Source: Streptomyces hyaluromycini
GTDB taxonomy: Bacteria > Actinomycetota > Actinomycetes > Streptomycetales > Streptomycetaceae
Direction: 5' to 3'
Length of the DNA stretch: 64,000 nucleotides
Assembly: GCF_002217755.1 (NCBI RefSeq)
Contig: NZ_BCFL01000041.1
Location: 34,557 to 98,556 of the forward strand
Below, one piece after another: positions 1-8,365 of this stretch. Position 1 is the first letter of the stretch, and each line of letters opens with the position of its first letter. Under the pieces are notes generated by a model that had not been told where the DNA came from, did not search any database, and worked only from the letters and a program-made list of their open reading frames with translations. The position numbers and the translations under genes were made by a program.

Positions 1-510
1 GAGTACGAGTTCGCCGCGCCGAGGATCCAGCGGGACATCGCCCACGGTCCCGCCCCCCGCCACCGTCTCGACGCCCACCGTGGATCCGACGGCACGACCG
101 GCGCCCCCGTCCTGGTCTTCGTCCACGGCGGCGGCCTCACCGGCGGCGACAAGAAGCTCGACGGCATGCCGTTCCACGACAACGTGGGCGGCTGGGCGGC
201 CCGCAGCCTCCCAGTACATCGACGCCGCGGTGGCGTGGGTGCGCGAGAACATCGAGTCGTACGGCGGTGACCCCGCCGGGATCGTCGTCATGAGCCAGTC
301 CGCGGGCGCGGCACACGTCGGGTCGTACCTCGCCGGGCACGGCGGCACCCGTACCGACGGGCGGCCGGGGCGGTCCTGTTGTCCGGCATCTTCGAGCCGG
401 CGAGCGCCGAGCAGAACCCGCTGCTGTTCGCCGACTGCACCGACATGGACGACGCGGCCTTCCGGGAGATGCTGGCGAGGTTCGTCGGCAGCTTGGACCC
501 GGCGAGCTGA
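1..510 (+). pseudogene. Broken carboxylesterase / alpha-beta hydrolase, 5' end outside window
   Basis: Remnant of a type-B carboxylesterase-like hydrolase. The first frame reads an oxyanion-hole motif (VFVHGGG, about 111-131). After about base 208 the match continues in another frame with a segment typical of the family (VAWVRENIESYGGDP) and the nucleophile elbow MSQSAGAAH (about 288-314). After about base 370 a third frame carries the C-terminal part, ending in TGA at 508-510. About 20 residues expected between the first two segments (the NYRLAP region) are missing. One deletion plus at least two frame changes make a working enzyme unlikely. The start lies left of the window. Family assignment is by motif only; the substrate is unknown. 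Confidence 0.75.
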
Positions 511-528
511 CCAGGCCTCCGGCGCCGT

Positions 529-1866
529 TCAGGAGTAGGCGTCCTCGACGGCGACTCGTCGCACCGTACGCAACGTCGACCGGAGACTGTCCGGATCGGT
601 GGAGCCCAGGGCGAGGCGGATCGCCTGCGGTGTGTGGATCGAGGTGCTGAAGGGTTCGGCCGTGGTGACCGAGATGCGCTGACGCGCGAGGGCGGCGGTC
701 AGGCGATCGGCGCGTGCGTCGTCGGGCAGCGGCAGCCACGTGAAGTAGGACGAGGGGTGGCCGACGAGGGGCAGGCCTGCCAGCTCTTGCCGGGCGAGCG
801 CTTGGCGGGCCTCGGCGTCGTCTCGTTTGCGCGCTTCCAAGTGGTCCACCGTGCCGTCGTCGAGCCAGCGGCAGGCGATCGCGGTGGTGAGGGCCGGGGT
901 GTTCCAGGTGGTCGCCCGGATCGCGCGTTCGAGCGACGGCACCGCGGACGGCGGGGCGACGACGAAGCCGACCCGGAGGCCGGTGGCGATGCTCTTGGAC
1001 AGTCCCGAGACGTAGACGGTGATGTCCGGCGCGGTCGCGGCCAGCGGCGGTGGCGGATCCTCGACCAGGTAGGCGTAGGAGGCGTCTTCGATGATGAACG
1101 GACTGTGCTGTCGGGCGATCTCGATCAGGCGGGTCCGGCCGGTCGCCGGCATGACCCAGCCCAGCGGGTTGTGCAAGGTGGGCATGGTGTAGATCGCGCG
1201 CACGGGGCGGGTCGCGCACAGCTTCTCGAGGACATCGAGATTCGGGCCGTCGGCGGTTGCGGGTATGGGCTCCAGGTCGAGATGGAAGGCGTGCGCGAGC
1301 ACCTTGAAACCCGGGTAGGTGAGTGCGTCGACCGCGACGACGTCGCCGGCGTTGAGCGCGGCCATGACGGTGACGGCCAGACCGTGCTGCGCGCCGTTGG
1401 CGATGAGGATCCGATCCGCGTCCGTGGTGATTCCCCGACGCCTCAGGTGCCGTGCGATCGAGGCTCTGTCCTGGGGGCGCCCCCTATGTGGCTGGTAGCG
1501 CAGCAGGGAGTCGATGTCACCGGAGGTGGCCACCTCGCGCAGAGCCTGCCGGAGGAGGTCGGCCTGCCCGGGCAGCGACGGATAGTTGAAGTTGAGGTCG
1601 ACCGCATCCGTGGCGACGACCTGCTGATCGATGCCGTGGCCGGCGGGAACCGCGATGTCACGCACGAACGTACCGCGGCCCTGTTCCCGGCTCACCAGAC
1701 CCATCGTCTCCAGCTCGGCGTACACCCGGGTCGCGGTCACCACGGCGATGCCCTCACGGGCGGCGAGCCCGCGGTGTGTCGGCAGCCGCACGCCCGCGGC
1801 GAGCCGCCCGGACCGGATGTCGGACGCGAGCGCGTCGACCAGCGTCTTGTACCGCGAGGCTGCCAT
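529..1866 (-). CDS. MocR/PdxR-type GntR regulator with aminotransferase-like domain
   Basis: 445-residue chimeric regulator. Residues 1-70 form a GntR winged helix (RLPTHRGLA, then VYAELETMGLVSREQGRGTFV); the rest is a fold-type I aminotransferase domain with the pyridoxal-phosphate lysine in SGLSKSIATG near residue 290. Proteins of this family usually sense PLP or an amino compound and control a divergent gene. The start was placed at the ATG giving MAASRYKTLV because the winged helix begins there; an in-frame extension to 1974 would run into the divergent gene. It is transcribed away from the DJ-1/PfpI gene at 1955, with a palindrome in the short gap, so that gene (and cyanase beyond it) is the likely target. 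The effector is not known. Confidence 0.88.
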   Translation of the reverse strand: MAASRYKTLVDALASDIRSGRLAAGVRLPTHRGLAAREGIAVVTATRVYAELETMGLVSREQGRGTFVRDIAVPAGHGIDQQVVATDAVDLNFNYPSLPGQADLLRQALREVATSGDIDSLLRYQPHRGRPQDRASIARHLRRRGITTDADRILIANGAQHGLAVTVMAALNAGDVVAVDALTYPGFKVLAHAFHLDLEPIPATADGPNLDVLEKLCATRPVRAIYTMPTLHNPLGWVMPATGRTRLIEIARQHSPFIIEDASYAYLVEDPPPPLAATAPDITVYVSGLSKSIATGLRVGFVVAPPSAVPSLERAIRATTWNTPALTTAIACRWLDDGTVDHLEARKRDDAEARQALARQELAGLPLVGHPSSYFTWLPLPDDARADRLTAALARQRISVTTAEPFSTSIHTPQAIRLALGSTDPDSLRSTLRTVRRVAVEDAYS

Positions 1867-1873
1867 GCACCGG

Positions 1874-1890
1874 ATTGTACGCATGACAAT
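1874..1890. promoter_or_regulatory. Palindrome in the MocR/DJ-1 divergent promoter
   Basis: A 17-bp inverted repeat, ATTGT-N7-ACAAT, sits in the gap between the MocR-type regulator and the divergent DJ-1/PfpI gene, just upstream of the regulator's start. It is a plausible operator for autoregulation and control of the divergent gene. Binding is inferred from position and symmetry only. Confidence 0.45.
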
Positions 1891-1954
1891 TCTTTGACTG
1901 TCCTGTTCGCGGCTCCTTACCGTCAGGACCCACCCACCCGGAAGGACAGCCGCC

Positions 1955-2578
1955 GTGCACATCGCCATCCTCACCTTCGAGGGCTACAACGAGCTCGACT
2001 CCCTGATCGCCCTCGGTGTGCTCAACCGCATCAAGAGCGACGACTGGCGCGTCACCATCGCCACCCCCAGCCCCAAGGTGACGTCGATGAACGGGGTGGT
2101 CATCGAGCAGATGTCCACTCTTGAGGAGGCGTGCGCCGCCGACGCCGTGATCGTCGGCAGTGGCATCGCCACCCGCGAGGTCGTCGAAGACCCGGCGATC
2201 ATGAACATCCTGCGCAGCCTGGACCCCTCGCGCCAGCTCATCGCGGCACAGTGCTCCGGCGCGCTCGTGCTGGCCAGGCTCGGCCTGCTCGGCGACATCC
2301 CCGCCTGCACCGACCTGATCACCAAGCCCTGGGTCGTCGCCGCCGGCGTCGAGGTACTCGACCAGCCCTTCTACGCCAGGGACAACATCGCCACCGCCGG
2401 CGGCTGCCTGGCCTCGCACTACCTCGCCGCCTGGATCATCGCCCGCCTCGCGGGCAAGGAGGCCGCCGACGGTGCGCTGCACTATGTCGCCCCGGTGGGG
2501 GAGAAGGAGGAATACATGGAGCGCGCCTGGCGCAACATCACCCCGTACCTGCCCGCTCCCGCGCCGGCGCTCGTCTGA
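1955..2578 (+). CDS. DJ-1/PfpI family protein
   Basis: 207-residue single-domain DJ-1/PfpI (class I glutamine amidotransferase-like) protein. The nucleophile elbow is AAQCSGALVL with Cys100, and the N-terminus has the family's strand plus acidic pattern (ILTFEGYNELD). Members include isonitrile hydratases, glyoxalases, chaperones and GlxA-type regulators; the exact activity cannot be read from sequence. GTG start at 1955, preceded by GAAGGACAG. It is divergent from the MocR-type regulator and 56 bases upstream of cyanase in the same direction, so the two may be co-transcribed. A role in handling small nitrogen compounds such as isonitriles or cyanate is a guess from this neighbourhood. Confidence 0.85.
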   Translation: MHIAILTFEGYNELDSLIALGVLNRIKSDDWRVTIATPSPKVTSMNGVVIEQMSTLEEACAADAVIVGSGIATREVVEDPAIMNILRSLDPSRQLIAAQCSGALVLARLGLLGDIPACTDLITKPWVVAAGVEVLDQPFYARDNIATAGGCLASHYLAAWIIARLAGKEAADGALHYVAPVGEKEEYMERAWRNITPYLPAPAPALV

Positions 2579-2634
2579 ACACCGGCCGCGGCCCGAACAC
2601 CTGCCGGCCCCTTGGACAGAGAGGTCTCACAGCG

Positions 2635-3153
2635 ATGAACGACGCGGGGAAAGACACGGCACACGGCGGCGCGCAACCGGCGCCGAGCGACCACCGACCG
2701 GGCATGACCCGCGACGAGGCAACGGCTGCGATCGTTTCCAGCAGACTGGCCAAGGGGCTCACGTGGCAGCAGCTGGCTGACGCCATCGGCCGGCCGCTGG
2801 TGTGGACCACCGCGGCACTGCTCGGGCAGCACCCGCTCCCACCGGAGAGCGCACGTCAGGTCGCCGAACTGCTCGACCTGCCTGCGGAAGCCGTGCCGGT
2901 GCTCGCCGCCGTTCCGTATCGCGGCGGCCTTCCCACCGCGGTACCGACCGATCCGACGATCTACCGCCTCTACGAGGCACTGCAGGTCTACGGCCCGGCC
3001 TTGAAAGAGCTGATCCACGAGCAGTTCGGCGACGGGATCATGAGCGCGATCAACTTCAAACTGGACATCGGGCGCGCGACCCACGACGGGGCCGAGCATG
3101 TCGTCATCACCTTCGACGGGAAGTTTCTGCCCTACAACTGGCCCAGTGACTGA
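2635..3153 (+). CDS. cynS: Cyanate hydratase (cyanase)
   Basis: 172 residues. Cyanase catalyses bicarbonate-dependent breakdown of cyanate to ammonia and carbon dioxide. The N-terminal helical DNA-binding-like fold (residues 24-95) is followed by the highly conserved catalytic domain: YRLYEALQVYG with the catalytic Arg111 and Glu114, and FGDGIMSAINFKLD with the catalytic Ser137. It ends in the family's ITFDGKFLPYNW. The extra 20 or so residues at the N-terminus are poorly conserved; the ATG at 2635 was chosen as the first in-frame start after the upstream stop. No cyanate transporter or carbonic anhydrase is adjacent, unlike the enterobacterial cyn operon. Confidence 0.96.
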   Translation: MNDAGKDTAHGGAQPAPSDHRPGMTRDEATAAIVSSRLAKGLTWQQLADAIGRPLVWTTAALLGQHPLPPESARQVAELLDLPAEAVPVLAAVPYRGGLPTAVPTDPTIYRLYEALQVYGPALKELIHEQFGDGIMSAINFKLDIGRATHDGAEHVVITFDGKFLPYNWPSD

Positions 3154-3177
3154 CCCTGTTCGAGTGGCGCACGATGT

Positions 3178-3969
3178 TCAGATCGCGGCGTGGGCGCCCC
3201 TGTCGCGCTGTGAGACGGCCAGGTAGCCGACGAATCCGACGATCGCGACCGTCCACGCCGCGGTGACCGGCGCCAGGCCGAGACCGAGGCCGCCGCGGGT
3301 GTGGCCGAGGGCCATCCAGTCGGCGAGTGAGGCGCCGAGAGGGCGGGTGATGACGTACGCGGTCCAGAAGGCGGTGACCGCGTTCAGGGCGCCGAAGCGG
3401 TGGGCCAGGGCGGGCACGCAGATGGCGGCCGCGAACAGGACGGCCGAGCCCAGGTAGCCGAGGCCGGCGGTGGCGGAGAGGTCGCCGGCGGCGGTGCCGA
3501 GGGCGAAGGTGGCGAGTACGGCCGCCCAGTAGAACGCTTCGCGGCGGCGGGTCTGGATGGTGTGGACGGAGAGGGTCCGCTCGCTGGCGTACCAGAGCAT
3601 GAAGACCGCGGCCAGGACGATGAGGAAGGCCGGCGTCGACACCGTGTACGGCACGCCGAGGCCGACGTGCAGGACGTCCGCGGCCATGGTGCCGAACACG
3701 CTGACCATGACGACGGCGGTCCAGTAGGCCCAGGCGACATAGCGGCGCAGGGCGAACTGGACGGTCAGGGAAGCCGCCAGGGCGAGGCCGCCGAGCGCGA
3801 CCGCCGGTACCGGGCCGAGCGTTCGGGCCAGGAGGTCCGATGCCGTCTCGCCCATGCCGGTGGTCAGAACCTTGATGATCCAGAAGTAGACGGTCACCTC
3901 CGGCACCTTGTTCGCCAACTGGCGTACGGGGGCGAGGGGTCGGTCGTCGAGGAGGTGCCTTGCGGTCAT
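3178..3969 (-). CDS. COG4705-type eight-helix membrane protein, paralogue 1
   Basis: 263 residues, function unknown. The protein is almost wholly hydrophobic and reads as eight membrane segments arranged as four two-helix units. The first helix of each unit carries [FY]W-x9-G-x4-D: unit 1 FW(30)...G(40)...D(45), then YWTAVV, FYWAAVL and AFWTAYV versions. The N-terminal signature NKVPEVTVYFWIIKVL is shared with three other genes in the window (14309, 16077, 20329). The start ATG gives MTARHLL and lies 23 bases from a tandem TTCAGG repeat, so the transcript is probably leaderless or nearly so. This copy is isolated from the 14-21 kb cluster. COG4705 membership is from memory of the family; no activity is assigned. 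Confidence 0.85.
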   Translation of the reverse strand: MTARHLLDDRPLAPVRQLANKVPEVTVYFWIIKVLTTGMGETASDLLARTLGPVPAVALGGLALAASLTVQFALRRYVAWAYWTAVVMVSVFGTMAADVLHVGLGVPYTVSTPAFLIVLAAVFMLWYASERTLSVHTIQTRRREAFYWAAVLATFALGTAAGDLSATAGLGYLGSAVLFAAAICVPALAHRFGALNAVTAFWTAYVITRPLGASLADWMALGHTRGGLGLGLAPVTAAWTVAIVGFVGYLAVSQRDRGAHAAI

Positions 3970-3992
3970 GATCCACACGATGGCACGCCGAG

Positions 3993-4010
3993 CCTGAACG
4001 CGACCTGAAC
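3993..4010 (-). promoter_or_regulatory. Tandem TTCAGG repeat upstream of COG4705 paralogue 1
   Basis: On the minus strand the sequence reads GTTCAGGTCGC followed directly by GTTCAGGCTCG, two TTCAGG cores exactly 11 bp apart. The proximal core ends 23 bases before the ATG. The 11-bp direct-repeat layout is typical of OmpR/PhoB-class response regulator sites. Matching sites precede the genes at 14309 and 20329 and the truncated copy at 15386. Confidence 0.6.
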
Positions 4011-4170
4011 GGCGAGACCGAGGGCGTAGTGGCGCGTAGCACCGCGGTACGACCCGACGGGTGTGGATCGGTCCCCGGTACCACCGAACCGGGGCGTTTC
4101 GGCTCCTAGCGTTGCCGGTGAGGCGTCGAGGGCGACAGACGGGCGCCGGTTCCGACAGGAAGAGACGCGC

Positions 4171-4782
4171 ATGATCGACGCACAGCGGCTGACCAAGAGG
4201 TACGGCGAGAAGACGGCTGTTGACGGGCTCGACTTCGCCGTGAAGCCGGGCACGGTGACCGGCTTTCTCGGGCCCAACGGCGCGGGTAAGTCGACGACCA
4301 TGCGCATGATCGTCGGGCTCGACGCGCCGACGAGCGGGTCGGTGACGGTCAACGGGCGGCCCTATGCCCGCCACGAGGCGCCGCTCCAGGAGGTCGGTGC
4401 CCTGCTGGAGGCGAAGTCGATCCACCCGGGCCGCTCGGCCTACAACCACCTGCGGGCGCTCGCGCTGACCCACGGTATTCCGCGTCGCCGGGTGGACGAG
4501 GTGATCGAACTGGCCGGTCTCGGCAGCGTGGCGAAGAAGCGGGCCGGTGCGTTCTCTCTCGGTATGGGGCAGCGGCTGGGCATAGCGGCGGCGCTGCTGG
4601 GCGATCCGCAGACGGTGATGCTGGACGAGCCGGTCAACGGTCTGGACCCGGAGGGCGTCCTCTGGATCCGTAACCTGCTGAAGGCGCTCGCCGACGAGGG
4701 CCGGACCGTGTTCGTGTCCTCGCACCTGATGAGCGAGATGGCCGCGACGTCTGAGCTCTGCCTGACGGACCTGCTGCCCTGA
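4171..4782 (+). pseudogene. C-terminally truncated ABC transporter ATPase
   Basis: Reads as the first two thirds of a drug/bacitracin-type ABC ATPase: Walker A GPNGAGKS (about residue 37), signature FSLGMGQRLG, Walker B TVMLDEPVNGLDPEG and the switch SSHLMSEMA. Immediately after this the sequence changes to residues that match a histidine kinase ATPase domain (see 4745-4895), and the frame stops at 203 residues instead of the usual 300 or so. The nucleotide-binding core is complete but the C-terminal third and the partner permease are gone, so function is doubtful. ATG start preceded by AGGAAGAG. The break looks like a deletion that joined an ABC gene to a two-component operon. Confidence 0.72.
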
Positions 4783-4895
4783 AGCACGCCGGTGCCGGCA
4801 CCCCGGTGACCCTGTCGGGGGTCGTCGGGGACGAACGGCTCGCCATCCGGGTCCGCGACAACGGGCCCCGACCTGACACCTCAGGGAGGTACCCG
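4745..4895 (+). pseudogene. Histidine kinase ATPase-domain fragment
   Basis: A short stretch between the truncated ABC gene and the LuxR-type gene reads LKHAGAGTPVTLSG and then LAIRVRDNGP. This is the N-box and G1-box region of a NarL-partner histidine kinase (HisKA_3/HATPase_c type). The rest of the kinase (sensor, dimerisation domain, most of the ATPase lobe) is missing. It is in frame with the following response regulator remnant. Confidence 0.6.
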
Positions 4896-5189
4896 GTGAC
4901 CACGGTGCTCGTCGACGACCAGCAGCTGCAGCGCTACGGCTTTCGGGTGTTGCTCGACTCCATGCCTGAGACGGAGGTGGTCGCCTCCCTCACCGAACGC
5001 GAGCGCGAGATCCTCGTGGCCATCGGCAAGGGCTGGACCAACAGCGAGGTCGCCGCCCGCTTCGTCGTGGCCGAGTCCACCGTGAAGACGCACGTCGGTC
5101 GTGTCCTGGCCAAGATCGGCGCCCGCGACCGCGTCCAGGCCGTGATCTTCGCCTACGACCAGGGAATCGCCCGCCCCGGTGCCGGCTGA
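4896..5189 (+). pseudogene. NarL/LuxR response regulator with most of the receiver domain deleted
   Basis: 97 residues. The first 28 residues are the start of a receiver domain (TTVLVDDQQLQRYGFRVLL); they then jump directly to the LuxR-type helix-turn-helix (LTEREREILVAIGKGWTNSE, then VAESTVKTHVGRVLAKI). About 110 residues, including the phosphorylatable aspartate and the signalling face, are missing. The deletion is in frame, so a small unphosphorylatable DNA-binding protein could still be made from the GTG at 4896, which has a strong AGGGAGGT site. It could be a plain pseudogene or a constitutive DNA-binding remnant; expression data would decide. Confidence 0.7.
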
Positions 5190-5314
5190 ACAGAAGGCGT
5201 CTCACACCGGCCGCCGCCGCCCGCCATGCCGGGCACCTCACGGCGGGGCGTCCTGCTGGACAACGCCCGGGTGCACGGGCGCGGAACGGGCATCGGCGGC
5301 ACGTTGTGCGTGGT

Positions 5315-5353
5315 GCTGGGCCGCTCGGGTGGCAGTCACCTGAGCGGCCCAGC
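5315..5353. terminator. Bidirectional terminator hairpin
   Basis: GCTGGGCCGCTC (5315-5326) is perfectly complementary to GAGCGGCCCAGC (5342-5353) around a 15-base loop. It lies between the convergent regulator remnant and the ABC substrate-binding protein gene, so it can end transcripts from both sides. Confidence 0.7.
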
Positions 5354-5365
5354 GTCCGGTGTTCG

Positions 5366-6460
5366 TCAGCCGGTCGGTCCTGCCGGGGTCGTGGTGGTCT
5401 TGAAGCCCTCGGTCTTGTTGGCCTGGAGGGCGAACTCGTTGGTGAACGTCTTGCTGAGATCCACCGATCCCTTCACGTTCCCGACCAGTTGCTCCGTCGC
5501 CAGGGAGGTCTTCGGACCGCCGGCCGGCATGATGCCGTCCGGGAGGAACTGGCCCTTGTCCTCGGTCAGGGCGGTGACGTAGTCGGCCTTGGTCACCAGC
5601 TGGTTCGACACGAACGACGCGGGCAGCTTGTTCGCGATGTCGGCCGCGCTGTGCGTGTTGATCCAGTGCATGGTGGCGACGAGCGCGTCGACGACCCTCT
5701 GCACCGTGTCCTTGTGCGAGTTCACCCAGTCGGTGCGGGCGAGCACGCTGGCCGCAGGGTAGGCGCCGCCCATCGCCGCCGTGGCGCCCTGCGTGGTGGC
5801 CAGGTCGATCGCGGAGGTGCCGACACCCTTCTTCTGGATCGCGGCGACCGTCGGCTGCGTCGTCATCACGCAGTCGACCTTGCCGTTCTGCAGCGCGGCG
5901 ATGGCCGTGGAGCCCGCGCCGACCCCGATCCGGTGGAACTGACCGGTCTTGACGCCCTTCTTGGCGGCCAGGAACTGGGTGAGCGTGTCGGTGCCCGATC
6001 CCAGGTCGGTGACGCCCAGGGTCTTGCCCTTGAAGTCGGCGCCCGAGGTGACGCCCGACTTCTTGGTGCACATCTCCCGTTCGCCCGGCGCGCCGGAGAG
6101 CTGGACGACGTCCTCCACCGCCTTGCCCTTGGCCTGGAACTCGATCGTGTGGTTGTACCAGGCACCCGCCATGTCCACCTGCCCGGATGCCATGGCCTCC
6201 TCCGCTCCGACACCACCGTCCTGCTCGGTGCTGAGCTGTACGTCGACGCCGTACTTCTTGTAGAAGCCGAGGTTCTGGGCGAGCTGGTAGGGCAGGTAGA
6301 TCTGCTTGTCTATGCCGCCCACCATGACCTTCACGGTCGGCGTGCCGCCGGAGCCGCTGCCGGCGGTGCTGCTGCTGGAGTTGCCGGAACAGGCGCTGGC
6401 AGCGCCGAGGGCGAGAACGGCGAGGACGGACGCGGCGACGGTGGCGGGTCGTCTGGACAT
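5366..6460 (-). CDS. ABC transporter substrate-binding lipoprotein (NMT1/SsuA/TauA-like)
   Basis: 364-residue lipoprotein. The signal is MSRRPATVAASVL... with a lipobox at LGAASAC, followed by a Ser/Gly-rich linker. The mature part has the NMT1/ABC nitrate-sulfonate-type binding fold: YLPYQLAQNLGFYKKYGVDV, then MASGQVDMAGAWYNHTIEF and LGVTDLGSGTDTLTQFL. It should capture a small anionic or heteroaromatic solute outside the membrane and feed the permease and ATPase encoded just downstream (6522 and 7400). These families import nitrate, sulfonates, taurine, thiamine precursors or aromatic acids, and residues alone do not tell which. The start giving MSRRPATV was preferred to one four codons earlier because it leaves a normal signal peptide. 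Confidence 0.88.
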   Translation of the reverse strand: MSRRPATVAASVLAVLALGAASACSGNSSSSTAGSGSGGTPTVKVMVGGIDKQIYLPYQLAQNLGFYKKYGVDVQLSTEQDGGVGAEEAMASGQVDMAGAWYNHTIEFQAKGKAVEDVVQLSGAPGEREMCTKKSGVTSGADFKGKTLGVTDLGSGTDTLTQFLAAKKGVKTGQFHRIGVGAGSTAIAALQNGKVDCVMTTQPTVAAIQKKGVGTSAIDLATTQGATAAMGGAYPAASVLARTDWVNSHKDTVQRVVDALVATMHWINTHSAADIANKLPASFVSNQLVTKADYVTALTEDKGQFLPDGIMPAGGPKTSLATEQLVGNVKGSVDLSKTFTNEFALQANKTEGFKTTTTPAGPTG

Positions 6461-6521
6461 GGCTGGCCACATTCCTTTTCTGAGGTGGAACAGGGAAGAG
6501 GGGGGGCGGGGAGGGGCTGGG

Positions 6522-7403
6522 TCAGAGGGCGTTCGACGCCTCGGACGGGGCCGGCGGTCGCCAGGACAGCAGCCGGTGTTCGAGCTTGCCGATCACCCAC
6601 TCGGCGCCGAGCACGATGACCGAGATGACGAGCATCGTCGCGAACACGCCGTTGGGGTCGAAGTTGTTCTGCGCGGTCTTGATGACCAGGCCCAGGCCGC
6701 TCTGCGCGCCGAGCACCTCGCCGACCAGCGCGCCGACGATGGCGAAGCCGAAGGCGCTGTGCAGGCTCGCGATGATCCACGTCAGCGCGGAGGGCACGGT
6801 GACGTGCCGGATGATCTGCAGCTGGGAGGCGCCGAGCACCCTGGCGTTGGCGAGGATGTTGCGGTCGACCTCGCGCACGCCCTGGAAGGCGTTGAAGAAG
6901 ACGATGAAGAACACCAGCACCGCGGCGAGCAGGATCTTCGGCAGCACACCGATGCCGAACGCGACGATGAAGATCGAGCCGAGGACGATCCGCGGGATCG
7001 CGTTGACCATCTTGATGTAGGGGCCGAGGACGTCGGCGAGGAAGCGGCTCTGGCCCAGCGCGATACCGAAGACCACTCCGGTGACGGCCCCGAGGGCGAA
7101 GCCGATGAGTGCCTCCTGGATCGTCGTCCAGATGTTCGCGTAGAAGGACCCGAACTCGGTGCCGTGCTGGAAGAGGTCGGCCAGCCGCTTGGCGATGCCG
7201 GACGGCTGCCCGAAGAAGAACGGGTCGACGATCCCCCAGGTGGTGAACGCCTGCCAGCCGCCGATGACGAGAACCGCGAGGCCGATGCGGCCCGCCCACA
7301 CCAGGGCGACGCGGCGCCGGCGGGCGCGTTTGGCGGCCGCCCCGGGTGAGAGCTGTGCGCCGTCCTTGACGGGGACGGGGGAAACCGCGGACGTCGTGCT
7401 CAT
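6522..7403 (-). CDS. ABC transporter permease (SsuC/TauC-like)
   Basis: 293 residues with a cytoplasmic N-terminus rich in Arg/Lys and about six membrane helices. The EAA-type loop reads ARVLGASQLQIIRHVTVPSAL, which contacts the ATPase. It ends VIGKLEHRLLSWRPP, typical of the SsuC/TauC group. The ATG overlaps the stop of the ATPase gene by four bases (ATGA), so the two are translationally coupled. It pairs with the lipoprotein at 5366 and the ATPase at 7400; the substrate is unknown. Confidence 0.9.
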   Translation of the reverse strand: MSTTSAVSPVPVKDGAQLSPGAAAKRARRRRVALVWAGRIGLAVLVIGGWQAFTTWGIVDPFFFGQPSGIAKRLADLFQHGTEFGSFYANIWTTIQEALIGFALGAVTGVVFGIALGQSRFLADVLGPYIKMVNAIPRIVLGSIFIVAFGIGVLPKILLAAVLVFFIVFFNAFQGVREVDRNILANARVLGASQLQIIRHVTVPSALTWIIASLHSAFGFAIVGALVGEVLGAQSGLGLVIKTAQNNFDPNGVFATMLVISVIVLGAEWVIGKLEHRLLSWRPPAPSEASNAL

Positions 7404-8260
7404 GCCGTACCTCCTGCGGTGCGTGCGTAGGCGCGCTCCACCTCCTCGCGCAGCGAGTCCCAGATCTGGTGCTGGAGTTCGATGAAGCGGGGCTGGAAGC
7501 GGATCTCCTGGACCGAGCCGCGCGGGCGGGGCAGGTCGATGTCGAAGACCGCCTTGACCGACCCCGGGCCGGACGTCATGACGACGACCCGGTCGGCGAG
7601 CGCCACGGCCTCGTCGAGGTCGTGGGTGATGAAGATGACCGAAGGCCGGATCTGCTCCCACAGACCGAGCAGTTCGGTCGACATGATCGCCTTGGTCTGC
7701 ACGTCCAGGGCACCGAACGGCTCGTCCATGATCAGGATCCGGGGTTCGTTGATCAGTGCCGCGGCCATCGCCACGCGCTTGCGCATACCGCCGGAGAGCT
7801 GGTGCGGGTAGCGGTCCTCGAATCCCGACAGGCCGACCCGGCGCAGCCAGTCGCGCGCCGAGACCTGGGCCTGCTGCTTGGGTACCCCGCGGAAGACGGG
7901 GCCCATCAGGACGTTGCCGAGCACGGTCTTCCAGGGCAGCAGGGCGTCGGCCTGGAACATGAAGCTGACGCCGTCGGTGACGCCGTCGACCTCACGGCCG
8001 CCGACCTTGACCGAGCCCTCGCTGGGCCGGTCGAGCCCGGACACCATGCTCAGCGTCGTCGACTTGCCGCAGCCGGTCGGGCCCACCACCGCGCAGAACT
8101 GGCCGGGCTCCACGGTGAACGAAACGTCCTGCAGCGCCGTGAACACCTCACCGGCAGGAGTCAGAAATCGTTTGGTGAGCCCGGAGATCTCGACTCGCGC
8201 GCTGTCCTGGCCGGCTCTCTCGGCGACCGGACTCACCGCGGCATCGTTTCGCGAAGCCAT
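7400..8260 (-). CDS. ABC transporter ATPase (SsuB/TauB-like)
   Basis: 286 residues. Walker A GPTGCGKST (about residue 60), Q-loop region FMFQADALLPWKTV, signature HQLSGGMRKRVAMA, Walker B RILIMDEPFGALDVQ and switch FITHDLDEAV are all present and intact. The DALLPW pattern is usual for nitrate/sulfonate/taurine importers. This is the promoter-proximal gene of a three-gene operon (ATPase, permease, binding protein) that is divergent from the CitA-like sensor kinase at 8510, which suggests that the two-component system controls it. Confidence 0.92.
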   Translation of the reverse strand: MASRNDAAVSPVAERAGQDSARVEISGLTKRFLTPAGEVFTALQDVSFTVEPGQFCAVVGPTGCGKSTTLSMVSGLDRPSEGSVKVGGREVDGVTDGVSFMFQADALLPWKTVLGNVLMGPVFRGVPKQQAQVSARDWLRRVGLSGFEDRYPHQLSGGMRKRVAMAAALINEPRILIMDEPFGALDVQTKAIMSTELLGLWEQIRPSVIFITHDLDEAVALADRVVVMTSGPGSVKAVFDIDLPRPRGSVQEIRFQPRFIELQHQIWDSLREEVERAYARTAGGTA

Positions 8261-8280
8261 CTGAGGCCGTCTCCTTCCTA

Positions 8281-8308
8281 ACCTCGGGGGTCGAACCTCG
8301 GGGGTCGA
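8281..8308. repeat. Perfect 14-bp tandem duplication in the ABC operon leader
   Basis: The unit ACCTCGGGGGTCGA occurs twice head to tail (8281-8294 and 8295-8308), 20 bases upstream of the ATPase start codon. It may be a replication-slippage duplication in the 5' untranslated region, or a repeated binding site. Confidence 0.6.
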
Positions 8309-8365
8309 GGAAGGCAGACGCTAGAGGCCGCCGGGTGTTACGTCGCTGTTTCATCCGTATCCCGC

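Noticed and set aside
4896..5189. Intact small LuxR-type regulator
   Set aside because: The first 28 residues are clearly the start of a receiver domain, so the short form is better explained by deletion than by a natural single-domain regulator.
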